Origin: an uncultured Dechloromonas sp. | GTDB taxonomy: Bacteria > Pseudomonadota > Gammaproteobacteria > Burkholderiales > Rhodocyclaceae | Direction of reading: 5' to 3' | NCBI RefSeq assembly: GCF_945957265.1 | Contig: NZ_CAMFKO010000007.1 | Span: 1-64,000 of the forward strand | Length of the DNA stretch: 64,000 nucleotides | Shown: positions 56,280-64,000 of the stretch, in pieces | Layout of the letters: the number at the start of each line of letters is the position of its first letter | Numbering within the stretch: the first letter of the stretch is position 1 | Translations under genes and position numbers: made by a program | The notes under the pieces: model-generated | What the model was told of the DNA's origin: nothing | Database searches by the model: none | Seen by the model: only the letters and a program-made list of their open reading frames with translations

Positions 56280-56857
56280 CAGGCCTTGGACAGCAACTTG
56301 AGCGCCTGGCGGATGCCGTCGGAGGTGCCGACGTCGGCCGGCAGCTGCTTCATCGCCGCCGCCGCTTCCTTCTCGTTGTAACCGAGGGCGAGCAGGGCGT
56401 TGGCGATGTCCTGCCGGACATCGTCGACCGGCGCGTGCAGCGACACGCCGGTGGCGTCGGCCAGCTTGCCTTTCAGTTCGAGCAGCAGGCGCTCGGCCGT
56501 CTTCTTGCCGATGCCGGGAATCTTGACCAGCCGCCCCAGCTCCTGCTGCGCCACGGCCGCCGACAGGTCGCCCACCGACAGGCCGGAGAGCACCGACAGC
56601 GCCGTGCGCGCCCCGATGCCGGAGACCTTGAGCAACTGGCGGAAAGCGAAGCGCTCGGCCTCGGTCAGGAAACCGTAGAGGAAATGGCCGTCCTCGCGCA
56701 CCGCGAAATGCGTCAGCAGCTTCGTCTTTTCACCCGCCGCCGGCAGGTTGTAGAAGGTGCTCATCGGCACGTCGAGCTCGTAGCCAACGCCATTGACGTC
56801 GAGCACGATGTGCGGGGGATTCTTTTCGGCGAGGGTGCCGGTCAGGCGTCCGATCAT
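56279..56857 (-). CDS. ruvA: Holliday junction DNA-binding protein RuvA
   Basis: A 192-residue tetrameric junction-binding protein. [20 protein letters not shown] is the opening OB-fold strand; two helix-hairpin-helix motifs ([19 protein letters not shown] and [19 protein letters not shown]) and a C-terminal domain III that binds RuvB are present. Spacing to ruvC is 33 bp. Confidence 0.97.
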   Translation of the reverse strand: MIGRLTGTLAEKNPPHIVLDVNGVGYELDVPMSTFYNLPAAGEKTKLLTHFAVREDGHFLYGFLTEAERFAFRQLLKVSGIGARTALSVLSGLSVGDLSAAVAQQELGRLVKIPGIGKKTAERLLLELKGKLADATGVSLHAPVDDVRQDIANALLALGYNEKEAAAAMKQLPADVGTSDGIRQALKLLSKA

Positions 56858-56890
56858 GGGCTGTCGCGATACTGTATGTTCAAACAGTCA

Positions 56891-57424
56891 TCATCCTATC
56901 AGGCGGCCGCCGCGAACGCGATAGCCAGCTGTCGCCAATGCCCCCAGACCTTGCCCGCCATGGGCGTGGGCAATGGCGCAGGCCAGCGCGTCGGCGGCAT
57001 CGGCGGCGGGCGCCCCGGGCAGTGAAAGCAGCCTGACCACCATGTCCTGCACCTGCTCCTTGGCCGCCTTGCCGTGGCCGACGACGGCCTGCTTGACCTG
57101 CAAGGCCGTGTATTCGGCCACCGGCAGCCCGCCATGCACCAGCGCGCTGATCGCCGCGCCGCGCGCCTGGCCGAGCAGCAGCGTCGATTGCGGATTGACG
57201 TTGACGAAGACCTTTTCCACCGCCGCCTGATCGGGCCGGTAGGTGGCGATCACCTCGCTGATCCCGGCAAACAGGGTGGCGATGCGTTCCGGCAGGCCCT
57301 GCTTGTCGTTCGACTTGATGCAGCCGCTGGCCACATACAGCAGCTGGTTGCCGTGCTTCTCGATGACGCCAAAGCCGGTCACGCGCAGCCCGGGGTCGAT
57401 GCCGAGAATGCGTGGAATGCTCAT
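56891..57424 (-). CDS. ruvC: Holliday junction resolvase RuvC
   Basis: A 177-residue endonuclease that cuts Holliday junctions. The catalytic acids appear in [13 protein letters not shown] (Asp), AAVEKVF (Glu) and the C-terminal [13 protein letters not shown] (Asp pair). The start [12 protein letters not shown] overlaps the EamA stop by 4 bp, so ruvC, ruvA, the AI-2E gene and ruvB form one transcription unit. Confidence 0.96.
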   Translation of the reverse strand: MSIPRILGIDPGLRVTGFGVIEKHGNQLLYVASGCIKSNDKQGLPERIATLFAGISEVIATYRPDQAAVEKVFVNVNPQSTLLLGQARGAAISALVHGGLPVAEYTALQVKQAVVGHGKAAKEQVQDMVVRLLSLPGAPAADAADALACAIAHAHGGQGLGALATAGYRVRGGRLIG

Positions 57425-58272
57425 TTCGCCCGCGCCACCAGATACACGCCACCCACCGCCACCACCATGCCGACGACGGCGGTCGGCGTCAGGGTCTCGC
57501 CAAAGACGACAAGGGCGATCAGCGCCGTGGTCGGCGGCGTCAGGTAGAACAGGCTGGCGACATTGACTGCGCTGCCGCTGCGGATCAGCAGGTTGAGCAG
57601 GCTGATCGCCCCGAGCGACAGCACCAGCACCAGCCAGCCCAGCGCGAACAGGAAATGGCCGTTCCAGTCGATGCGGTAATCCTCGAACAGCGCGACCGCG
57701 ACGGCGGTGGCGATGGCCGTCGGCACGAACTGGATCACCGATCCGCTGCGCAGGTCGAACTTGGGGCAGTAGCGTTTCTGGTACAGGGTGCCCGCCGTGA
57801 TGCCGAGCAGGGCGACCACGGCCGGCACCAGCATCGGCCCCAGCGCCCCGTCGCCGAGCTTGCCCGAAACGACCATGCCGACGCCGACGAAGCCCAGCGC
57901 CAGCCCGCCCCATTGGCGCGCCGTGACTTTCTCGCCGAGCAGCCAGCCGGAGCCGAGCCCGGTCAGCAGAGGCTGCATGCCGACGACCAGCGCGGTGATG
58001 CCGGCCGACAGGCCGTGCTTGATCGCCACGAACACGCCGCCGAGATAGACCGCATGGACCAGGATGCCGGACACGCCGATGTGCAGCCAGTCGCTTCGCC
58101 GTTCCGGCCACGGCGCCCGGGTGGCCAGGGCGATGACCAGCATCAGGGCGATGACCAGGCCGTAGCGGGTGAGCAGAAAAGACAGCGGTTCGGCATAGGG
58201 CAGGCCGTACTTGGCGCCGATGAAGCCGGTACTCCACAGGAAGACGAAGAGCAGGGGGTAGAGTCGTTGCAT
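57421..58272 (-). CDS. EamA/DMT family transporter
   Basis: A 283-residue membrane protein with ten helices in two EamA repeats. [20 protein letters not shown] opens the first repeat; [18 protein letters not shown], in part [17 protein letters not shown], closes the second. Substrate unknown; family members export amino acids or metabolites. Its start shares the terminal base of the exonuclease stop (TGATG-type junction at 58270-58274). Confidence 0.91.
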   Translation of the reverse strand: MQRLYPLLFVFLWSTGFIGAKYGLPYAEPLSFLLTRYGLVIALMLVIALATRAPWPERRSDWLHIGVSGILVHAVYLGGVFVAIKHGLSAGITALVVGMQPLLTGLGSGWLLGEKVTARQWGGLALGFVGVGMVVSGKLGDGALGPMLVPAVVALLGITAGTLYQKRYCPKFDLRSGSVIQFVPTAIATAVAVALFEDYRIDWNGHFLFALGWLVLVLSLGAISLLNLLIRSGSAVNVASLFYLTPPTTALIALVVFGETLTPTAVVGMVVAVGGVYLVARAK

Positions 58273-58775
58273 CAGATCCAGTCCGGCGCGCAGCGCTTGC
58301 GGGCCTCGAGCAGGGTTTCGAACAGCATGCGGGCGTCGCTGCTGGCGCGATGGCGGCGCAGCTGCAAACGCAGCTCCACCGCGGCGCGCGTGGCGTGCCA
58401 CAGCTTCTGCTCGCAGTCGCCGAGCAAGTCGCGGATGTCCTTCAGCTGGAAGAGGGGCACCCGCTCCGCCGCGTCGAACAGCTTGCCGAGCCAGACGTAG
58501 TCGTACGCCCAGGCATCGCAATAGACATACTGGCCGCGCAGTTTTGCATTGAGGTCATCGCAGACATCGAGCGCCCGGCTGCCTTTTTCGAACAGCAGCT
58601 CGCGTCGGATGCCATGGACCTGCTCGGCCGAGTCGTCCCAATGGCTCCACGCCGCTTCCGGCGTGATCAGGGTGCAATAGGCCTGGCCGTCCGGCAGGTA
58701 GAAGCCGACCTCGATCGGATAACTGCCTTTTCCGAACCCCGAGGCCTCGATGTCGATGATGGCCGGCTGGATCAT
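58272..58775 (-). CDS. 3'-5' exonuclease of the DEDDh (DnaQ-like) family
   Basis: A 167-residue exonuclease domain. The motifs are [19 protein letters not shown] (first DE pair), [18 protein letters not shown] (second Asp) and the [10 protein letters not shown] block (final H and D). It has no polymerase domain and is a stand-alone nuclease, most like small proofreading-type or RNase T-like proteins. Precedes the EamA-ruv run. Confidence 0.88.
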   Translation of the reverse strand: MIQPAIIDIEASGFGKGSYPIEVGFYLPDGQAYCTLITPEAAWSHWDDSAEQVHGIRRELLFEKGSRALDVCDDLNAKLRGQYVYCDAWAYDYVWLGKLFDAAERVPLFQLKDIRDLLGDCEQKLWHATRAAVELRLQLRRHRASSDARMLFETLLEARKRCAPDWI

Positions 58776-58791
58776 GCAGCCGCCGCGCGGG

Positions 58792-59268
58792 TCAGTCGCA
58801 ACGCGCCCGGCAGGCGGCCGAATCGGCCGCGCAGGCCCGGTCGTCCTCGACCTTGCAGGCGACCTTGGTGCGATGGGTGAAATTGACGCCGTTCGGGTAA
58901 TTGCACACCACCTTGGTGATCGAACCCTGCTTCGCCACCTTCATACCGGTCGCCTTCAGCGCCTTGAGCCTGGCCTGCGGCAGGTCGCAGGAAACGTAGC
59001 CGTCGAACGAACCATCCGCCGATTCCCACAGGGCGGTGTTCTTCATCGCCCGGTAGTCGTCGTAGCGCATGCAGTTGTCGGTTTCGCCGGCATAGGCCTT
59101 CTTGTCGTCGCTGCAGAAGCCGCTGTAGGTATGCCTCAGCTCCTCCTCGCCCGGGCAGGCGTTGACCTGCCGGGCTGCAGCGAGGTCCGGACAGGCGAAC
59201 TGCGCCGCGCCGGCGGACAGCGTCATGAAACTCAGGAACAGGGCGGGGAGAGTCTGGCGGAATTTCAC
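58792..59268 (-). CDS. secreted cysteine-rich hypothetical protein
   Basis: A ~158-residue protein with a signal peptide (FRQTLPALFLSFMTLSAGAA) and ten cysteines in the mature part, spaced as if forming disulfides (CPDL, CPGE, FCSDD, NCMR, SCDL, VCNY, ACKV and three near the C-terminus). I recognise no family. A GTG start preceded by AAAGGA six bases before it fits the ribosome site better than an ATG 24 bp further upstream. Function unknown; possibly periplasmic. Confidence 0.75.
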   Translation of the reverse strand: MKFRQTLPALFLSFMTLSAGAAQFACPDLAAARQVNACPGEEELRHTYSGFCSDDKKAYAGETDNCMRYDDYRAMKNTALWESADGSFDGYVSCDLPQARLKALKATGMKVAKQGSITKVVCNYPNGVNFTHRTKVACKVEDDRACAADSAACRARCD

Positions 59269-59301
59269 GAACGATCCTTTGTGGCGCGACATGCAAGCAA
59301 A

Positions 59302-59336
59302 ACGCCGGCATCGTCGCCAAACGGCGGCGAATTGCC
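59302..59336 (-). terminator. probable terminator of the yebC-like gene
   Basis: On the - strand GCCGGC and GCCGGC enclose TCGCC/GGCGA around a central loop and are followed by GTTTTGC. The stem is interrupted, so efficiency is uncertain. Confidence 0.55.
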
Positions 59337-59346
59337 GGCAACCGGC

Positions 59347-60072
59347 TTATTCCTCGATGACCGCCGTCGTGTAGATTTCCTGCACATCGTCGAGGCCTTC
59401 CAGCGCGTCGAGCAGCTTCTGCATCTTGACGCCATCGTCGCCGGTGAAGACGTTCTCGCCTTCCGGCTTCATCGTCACTTCGCTGAATTCCGGCGTGAAA
59501 CCGGCGGCTTCCAGCGCATCCTTGACGGCGATGAACTCGGTCGGCGCGGTGATCACCTCGATCGAACCGTCGTCGTTGGTATTGACGTCGTCGGCGCCGG
59601 CCTCGATGGCGGCATCCATCAGCGCGCCTTCGTCGGTACCCGGGGCGAAGATCATCTGGCCGCAGTGCTTGAACTGGAAGGCCACGCAGCCGTCGGTGCC
59701 CATGTTGCCGCCGTGCTTGGAGAAGGCATGGCGCACTTCGGCGACGGTGCGGGTCTTGTTGTCGGTCAGGCAGTCGACCATGATCGCCGCGCCGCCGATG
59801 CCGTAGCCTTCGTAGCGGATCTCGACATAATCGACGCCTTCCAGCTCGCCGGTGCCCTTCTTGATGGCGGTGTCGATCTTGTCCTTGGGCATGTTGACGG
59901 CCTTGCCCTTGTCCACGGCCACGCGCAGGCGCGGGTTGAAGCCGATGTCGCCGCCGCCCATCTTGGCGGCCACGGTGATTTCCTTGGCGATCTTGGAGAA
60001 GGCGGCGCCGCGCTTCTCGTCCTGGCGACCTTTACGGTGCTGAATATTGGCCCATTTGGAATGACCAGCCAT
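59347..60072 (-). CDS. yebC: YebC/PmpR family transcriptional and translational regulator
   Basis: A 241-residue protein starting [18 protein letters not shown], the near-universal YebC opening. [17 protein letters not shown] and [20 protein letters not shown] are family signatures. It belongs to the TACO1/YebC family, known to aid ribosomes on proline-rich stretches and to influence transcription. Length is normal. Confidence 0.96.
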   Translation of the reverse strand: MAGHSKWANIQHRKGRQDEKRGAAFSKIAKEITVAAKMGGGDIGFNPRLRVAVDKGKAVNMPKDKIDTAIKKGTGELEGVDYVEIRYEGYGIGGAAIMVDCLTDNKTRTVAEVRHAFSKHGGNMGTDGCVAFQFKHCGQMIFAPGTDEGALMDAAIEAGADDVNTNDDGSIEVITAPTEFIAVKDALEAAGFTPEFSEVTMKPEGENVFTGDDGVKMQKLLDALEGLDDVQEIYTTAVIEE

Positions 60073-60217
60073 GATGATGTCCCACTGCAAATAACAAAGA
60101 AGGCGAGATTTTACCCGCCGGAAGCCTTCTCGTCAGGTCGGCGGCTTACGGTATTTCACAAAGCCCCGCCCCGGCGTTGCTAGAATATTCGGATACTTTC
60201 CCGAGGAACCCGCCGCC

Positions 60218-61843
<1,626 letters not shown>

Positions 61844-61870
61844 ACGCCGACCGGCGAACGATCCAAGGCC

Positions 61871-61895
61871 ATGGCGCAGGGCTTTCCTGCGCCAT
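61871..61895 (+). terminator. terminator of the HerA-like gene
   Basis: ATGGCGCAGG (61871-61880) pairs perfectly with CCTGCGCCAT (61886-61895) over a 5-nt loop, then GTTCGTTTT. The stem is strong and the T-tract moderate. Confidence 0.75.
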
Positions 61896-62018
61896 GTTCG
61901 TTTTCGGGCCTTTCCCGGCTTGATGGATCGGCGGCGCCCATCCGAAAATCCGGGAATCTAGCCGGAATGGCGCTGTCCACCGCACGTGGAGCGAAAAATC
62001 CGGGAAAGGGGCGCAAGC

Positions 62019-62414
62019 ATGAGCCAATCACTGCCGCCGCTGGGCATTCAGCGGGTCAAGGTCGTCGCGCTGGCGGTTACCGACATCGCGCGCGCCAATC
62101 GCTTCTATCGGGAGCAACTCGGCCTGGAGCCGGCTTTCGAGGGCAAGGAACAGGTCGGCTGGTGGCTGGGCCAGGTCATCCTGATGCTCAAGCCGGACTG
62201 GGCAACGCCGACCGAATTTCCGAATCCGCGCGTCACGCTGGCCACCGACCACGCACCGGCGACCCAGGCGGCACTGCGGGCGCGCGGCATCGCGATTGCC
62301 AACGAGGTACAGGTTTATGGCGATTTTCATGTCGGCAGCTTTCTCGACAGCGAAGGCAACAAGCTCTGGTTCTGCTCCCCGGCCGCCGGACCCGGCGACG
62401 ACACGCCGGCCTGA
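62019..62414 (+). CDS. VOC (glyoxalase/bleomycin-resistance) family protein
   Basis: A 131-residue metal-dependent-fold protein. The first half VKVVALAVTDIARANRFYRE and the closing GDFHVGSFLDSEGNKLWF are typical VOC segments. The ATG at 62019 (MSQSLPPLG) has AAAGGGG before it at good spacing; an upstream in-frame ATG at 61986 would add a non-conserved extension. Substrate unknown. Confidence 0.85.
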   Translation: MSQSLPPLGIQRVKVVALAVTDIARANRFYREQLGLEPAFEGKEQVGWWLGQVILMLKPDWATPTEFPNPRVTLATDHAPATQAALRARGIAIANEVQVYGDFHVGSFLDSEGNKLWFCSPAAGPGDDTPA

Positions 62415-62447
62415 TCGCCCCCTCTTTCCCCCACCCAAAGACCCACC

Positions 62448-62463
62448 TGGCATACCCCTTGCA
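62448..62463 (+). promoter_or_regulatory. sigma-54 promoter
   Basis: TGGCATA-CCCC-TTGCA matches the -24/-12 consensus (GG at 62449-62450, GC at 62461-62462, exactly 12 bp apart). It lies about 41 bp before the start codon of the orphan gene at 62504. Such promoters require an activator, as for flagellar, nitrogen or pilus genes. Confidence 0.8.
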
Positions 62464-62503
62464 CTGGTAGTGACCGTTTCCATCACTGTGCGGGGGTTGA
62501 ACC

Positions 62504-63205
62504 ATGGCGATTGCCAGTCTGGCTGCATCGGCAGCCGTTTCCCTGGTCGGGTCGATTGCCCGTAGCCTGACCTCATCCAGTCGACCGGCGGCAAGTTCGG
62601 CCGGTCGGGTGGAAGATTCTGCCGTCACCACCATCTCCCAGGCAGCCCGCGACCGGCTGGCGGCCGAGGCGAGCGGTGCCAAGGCCACCTACGACACCAT
62701 GCAAGGCAGCCAGGCGCTCGATATCGACGCCTACTTCACGCCCGACCCGTCCCGCCCCCTGCTCTCCCTGCCACTGCTGGCCCCGACCCGGAACAACATC
62801 GACGCCCTGAGCCGGCACGTATCGGCAGCCATGCCCGAACTGCTCGCCCGCTACGGCATTCCGCAAGCGCCGGCGAGCATCGCCTACGACACCAATGGCC
62901 AGATGCAGCTGCCCGCGGACTATCCTTACGCCGCGCAGTTTCGTGGCGCGATGGCGGAAAACCCTGTTCTGGCCCGCCAAATGAGCACGATCAATGCCCT
63001 GTCGTCGCAGATGAACGGCATGGAAAAAGCGATGTCCTTCGATGCGGAATACCGCGCGGCAAAAACGCCGGCCGAACTTGCGGCGGTGATCACCAAGTAT
63101 CGGAGCCTGCTTGACGGCAATCTTCCCCCCGCCGCGATCGCGCTGCATTTCGACAACCAGGGTCGCTTGTCGGTGACTGCTGACAACCAGGCGCTGGCTG
63201 CCTGA
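62504..63205 (+). CDS. orphan hypothetical protein under sigma-54 control
   Basis: A 233-residue protein I do not recognise. It is Ala/Ser-rich, with a hydrophobic N-terminus (AIASLAASAAVSLVGSIA) but no convincing signal cleavage site. The middle has the segment AVTTISQAARDRLAAEA, a pattern resembling flagellar-regulatory and secreted flagellar-type proteins that carry IS-x-x-A-x-x-L stretches, but I would not assign it. CGGGGG lies 9 bp before the ATG. The sigma-54 promoter immediately upstream indicates control by an enhancer-binding regulator. Confidence 0.75.
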   Translation: MAIASLAASAAVSLVGSIARSLTSSSRPAASSAGRVEDSAVTTISQAARDRLAAEASGAKATYDTMQGSQALDIDAYFTPDPSRPLLSLPLLAPTRNNIDALSRHVSAAMPELLARYGIPQAPASIAYDTNGQMQLPADYPYAAQFRGAMAENPVLARQMSTINALSSQMNGMEKAMSFDAEYRAAKTPAELAAVITKYRSLLDGNLPPAAIALHFDNQGRLSVTADNQALAA

Positions 63206-63342
63206 AAATGACAGGTTGATTTCGCCGACCGGCGAATGGAGAATGCGCAACGACGTCCGTTCGCCCGCTTCCCGGCCAATGCCGAGAACCCATTGCCGGA
63301 TCAGGCGTCGAAGCCCGTATAGCCCAACAGGAGAGAGATGCC

Positions 63343-63786
63343 ATGCCGGGAACCGTTCGCCTTCACCGCGTACTGAAAGCGCCCGCCGAGCGCCTGTATC
63401 GCGCCTTCACAACCGCCGAGGCGATGGCCAAATGGCTGCCGCCGCACGGTTTCACATGCACCGTACACCATCTGGAGGCGCGGGTCGGCGGGACATTCCG
63501 GATGTCGTTCAGCAGCTTTTCGACGCAACAAGGCCACAGTTTCGGCGGGGAATACCTCGAACTCGTTCCCGACCGTCTGCTGCGCTACACCGACCGCTTC
63601 GACGATCCCAACCTGCCCGGCGTCCTGCAAGTCACCGTGACGCTGACGCCGGTACTGTGCGGCACCGAACTCCACATCGTGCAGGAAGGCATCCCCGATG
63701 CGATCCCGGTCGAGATGTGCTACCTCGGCTGGCAGGAATCGCTGACGCAACTGGCGGCGCTGGTCGAGCCGGAAATTCCGCAGTAA
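63343..63786 (+). CDS. AHSA1/SRPBCC domain protein
   Basis: A 147-residue START-fold protein of the AHSA1 family, with RVLKAPAERLYRAFTTAEAM and AKWLPPHGFTCTVHHLEARV at the N-terminal strand-helix region and EMCYLGWQESLTQLAALVEP as the closing helix. Ligand unknown; bacterial members are often with ArsR regulators, but none is nearby. Fine ribosome site (GGAGAGAGATGCC) overlaps a possible earlier ATG. Confidence 0.88.
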   Translation: MPGTVRLHRVLKAPAERLYRAFTTAEAMAKWLPPHGFTCTVHHLEARVGGTFRMSFSSFSTQQGHSFGGEYLELVPDRLLRYTDRFDDPNLPGVLQVTVTLTPVLCGTELHIVQEGIPDAIPVEMCYLGWQESLTQLAALVEPEIPQ

Positions 63787-63882
63787 CGCCCCGTTCCGGG
63801 ATGATTGCCATGCACCAACCCAGACCCAGCGGCAGCGAACCGGCCGGTTGCGCGCCAGCGGCTTGAAACGGGGAATACGCCA

Positions 63883-64000
63883 GTGCCGCCCACCTTCCTC
63901 GATCACATCACGCTGACCGCCCCGTCTCTCGAGGCGGGAAGCGATTTCGTTCGCGACGTGCTGGGTGTCGCGCCGCAAGACGGAGGCGAGCACCCGCGCA
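63883..64000 (+). CDS. VOC/glyoxalase-like protein (5' part)
   Basis: A reading frame open to the window end, with a GTG start 7-10 bp after GGGGAA. The first residues (PPTFLDHITLTAPSLEAG) and the following FVRDVLGVAPQDGG match the first beta-alpha element of a glyoxalase-like (VOC) protein. The rest is outside the window, so function and length are unknown. Confidence 0.65.
   Translation, partial: MPPTFLDHITLTAPSLEAGSDFVRDVLGVAPQDGGEHPR

Overview
The window is high-GC DNA from a Gram-negative, almost certainly a betaproteobacterium and most likely a Rhodocyclales member (Dechloromonas/Azonexus-like). This rests on the ruvCAB, ybgC-tolQRAB-pal-cpoB-queE order, the zapA-6S RNA-EVE order, the actP/yjcH pair, and many TonB receptors and second-messenger proteins. 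That placement is an inference from gene content; no rRNA is present. I saw no tRNA, insertion sequence, CRISPR array or phage gene. Nearly all DNA is coding, and its high third-position GC creates long antisense frames that I discarded.

Layout. 1-3119: the start of methylmalonyl-CoA mutase, divergent from a GntR/FCD regulator, then a PAS protein plus chemoreceptor that look like a split aerotaxis receptor. 3190-6952: acetate permease actP with yjcH, an enoyl-CoA hydratase and a TauE/SafE exporter. 6995-17664: a malonate locus. A TRAP transporter (DctPQM type) and malonate decarboxylase mdcA-C-D-E-G-B-H form one tightly overlapping unit, divergent from a second GntR regulator and bordered on both sides by paralogous TauE/SafE genes. 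17667-18931: EVE protein, 6S RNA, zapA and a ZapB-like gene.

19061-35053 is the most interesting part: a cobalamin island with three cobalamin riboswitches, each in front of a TonB-dependent receptor. Its other genes are btuC, btuD, an adenosyltransferase (btuR), cobB and a three-gene cassette. The cassette encodes a CobN-like protein with a signal peptide and a C-terminal membrane anchor, a MotA/TolQ/ExbB-like protein and a DUF2149 protein whose membrane segment resembles TolR/ExbD. No cobS/cobT partner is present, which points away from ordinary cobalt insertion and towards a proton-motive-force-coupled periplasmic tetrapyrrole/corrinoid machine, comparable to the HmuS-type CobN-like proteins of haem-uptake loci.

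35157-48465: a Tim44-domain protein, a small membrane protein, a YeeE/YedE sulfur transporter, queC, and a branched-chain amino-acid-type ABC transporter whose binding-protein gene is separated from livHMGF by an opposite-strand yfiR/TonB-receptor pair. A PAS-GGDEF-EAL protein and a PilZ protein follow. 48462-58775: queE, the complete tol-pal operon with ybgC, ruvB, an AI-2E/PerM-family gene, ruvA, ruvC, an EamA transporter and a DEDDh exonuclease. 58792-64000: a Cys-rich secreted protein, a YebC-family regulator, a HerA-like ATPase, a VOC protein, an orphan gene behind a good sigma-54 promoter, an AHSA1/SRPBCC protein and the start of a second VOC-type gene cut by the window end.
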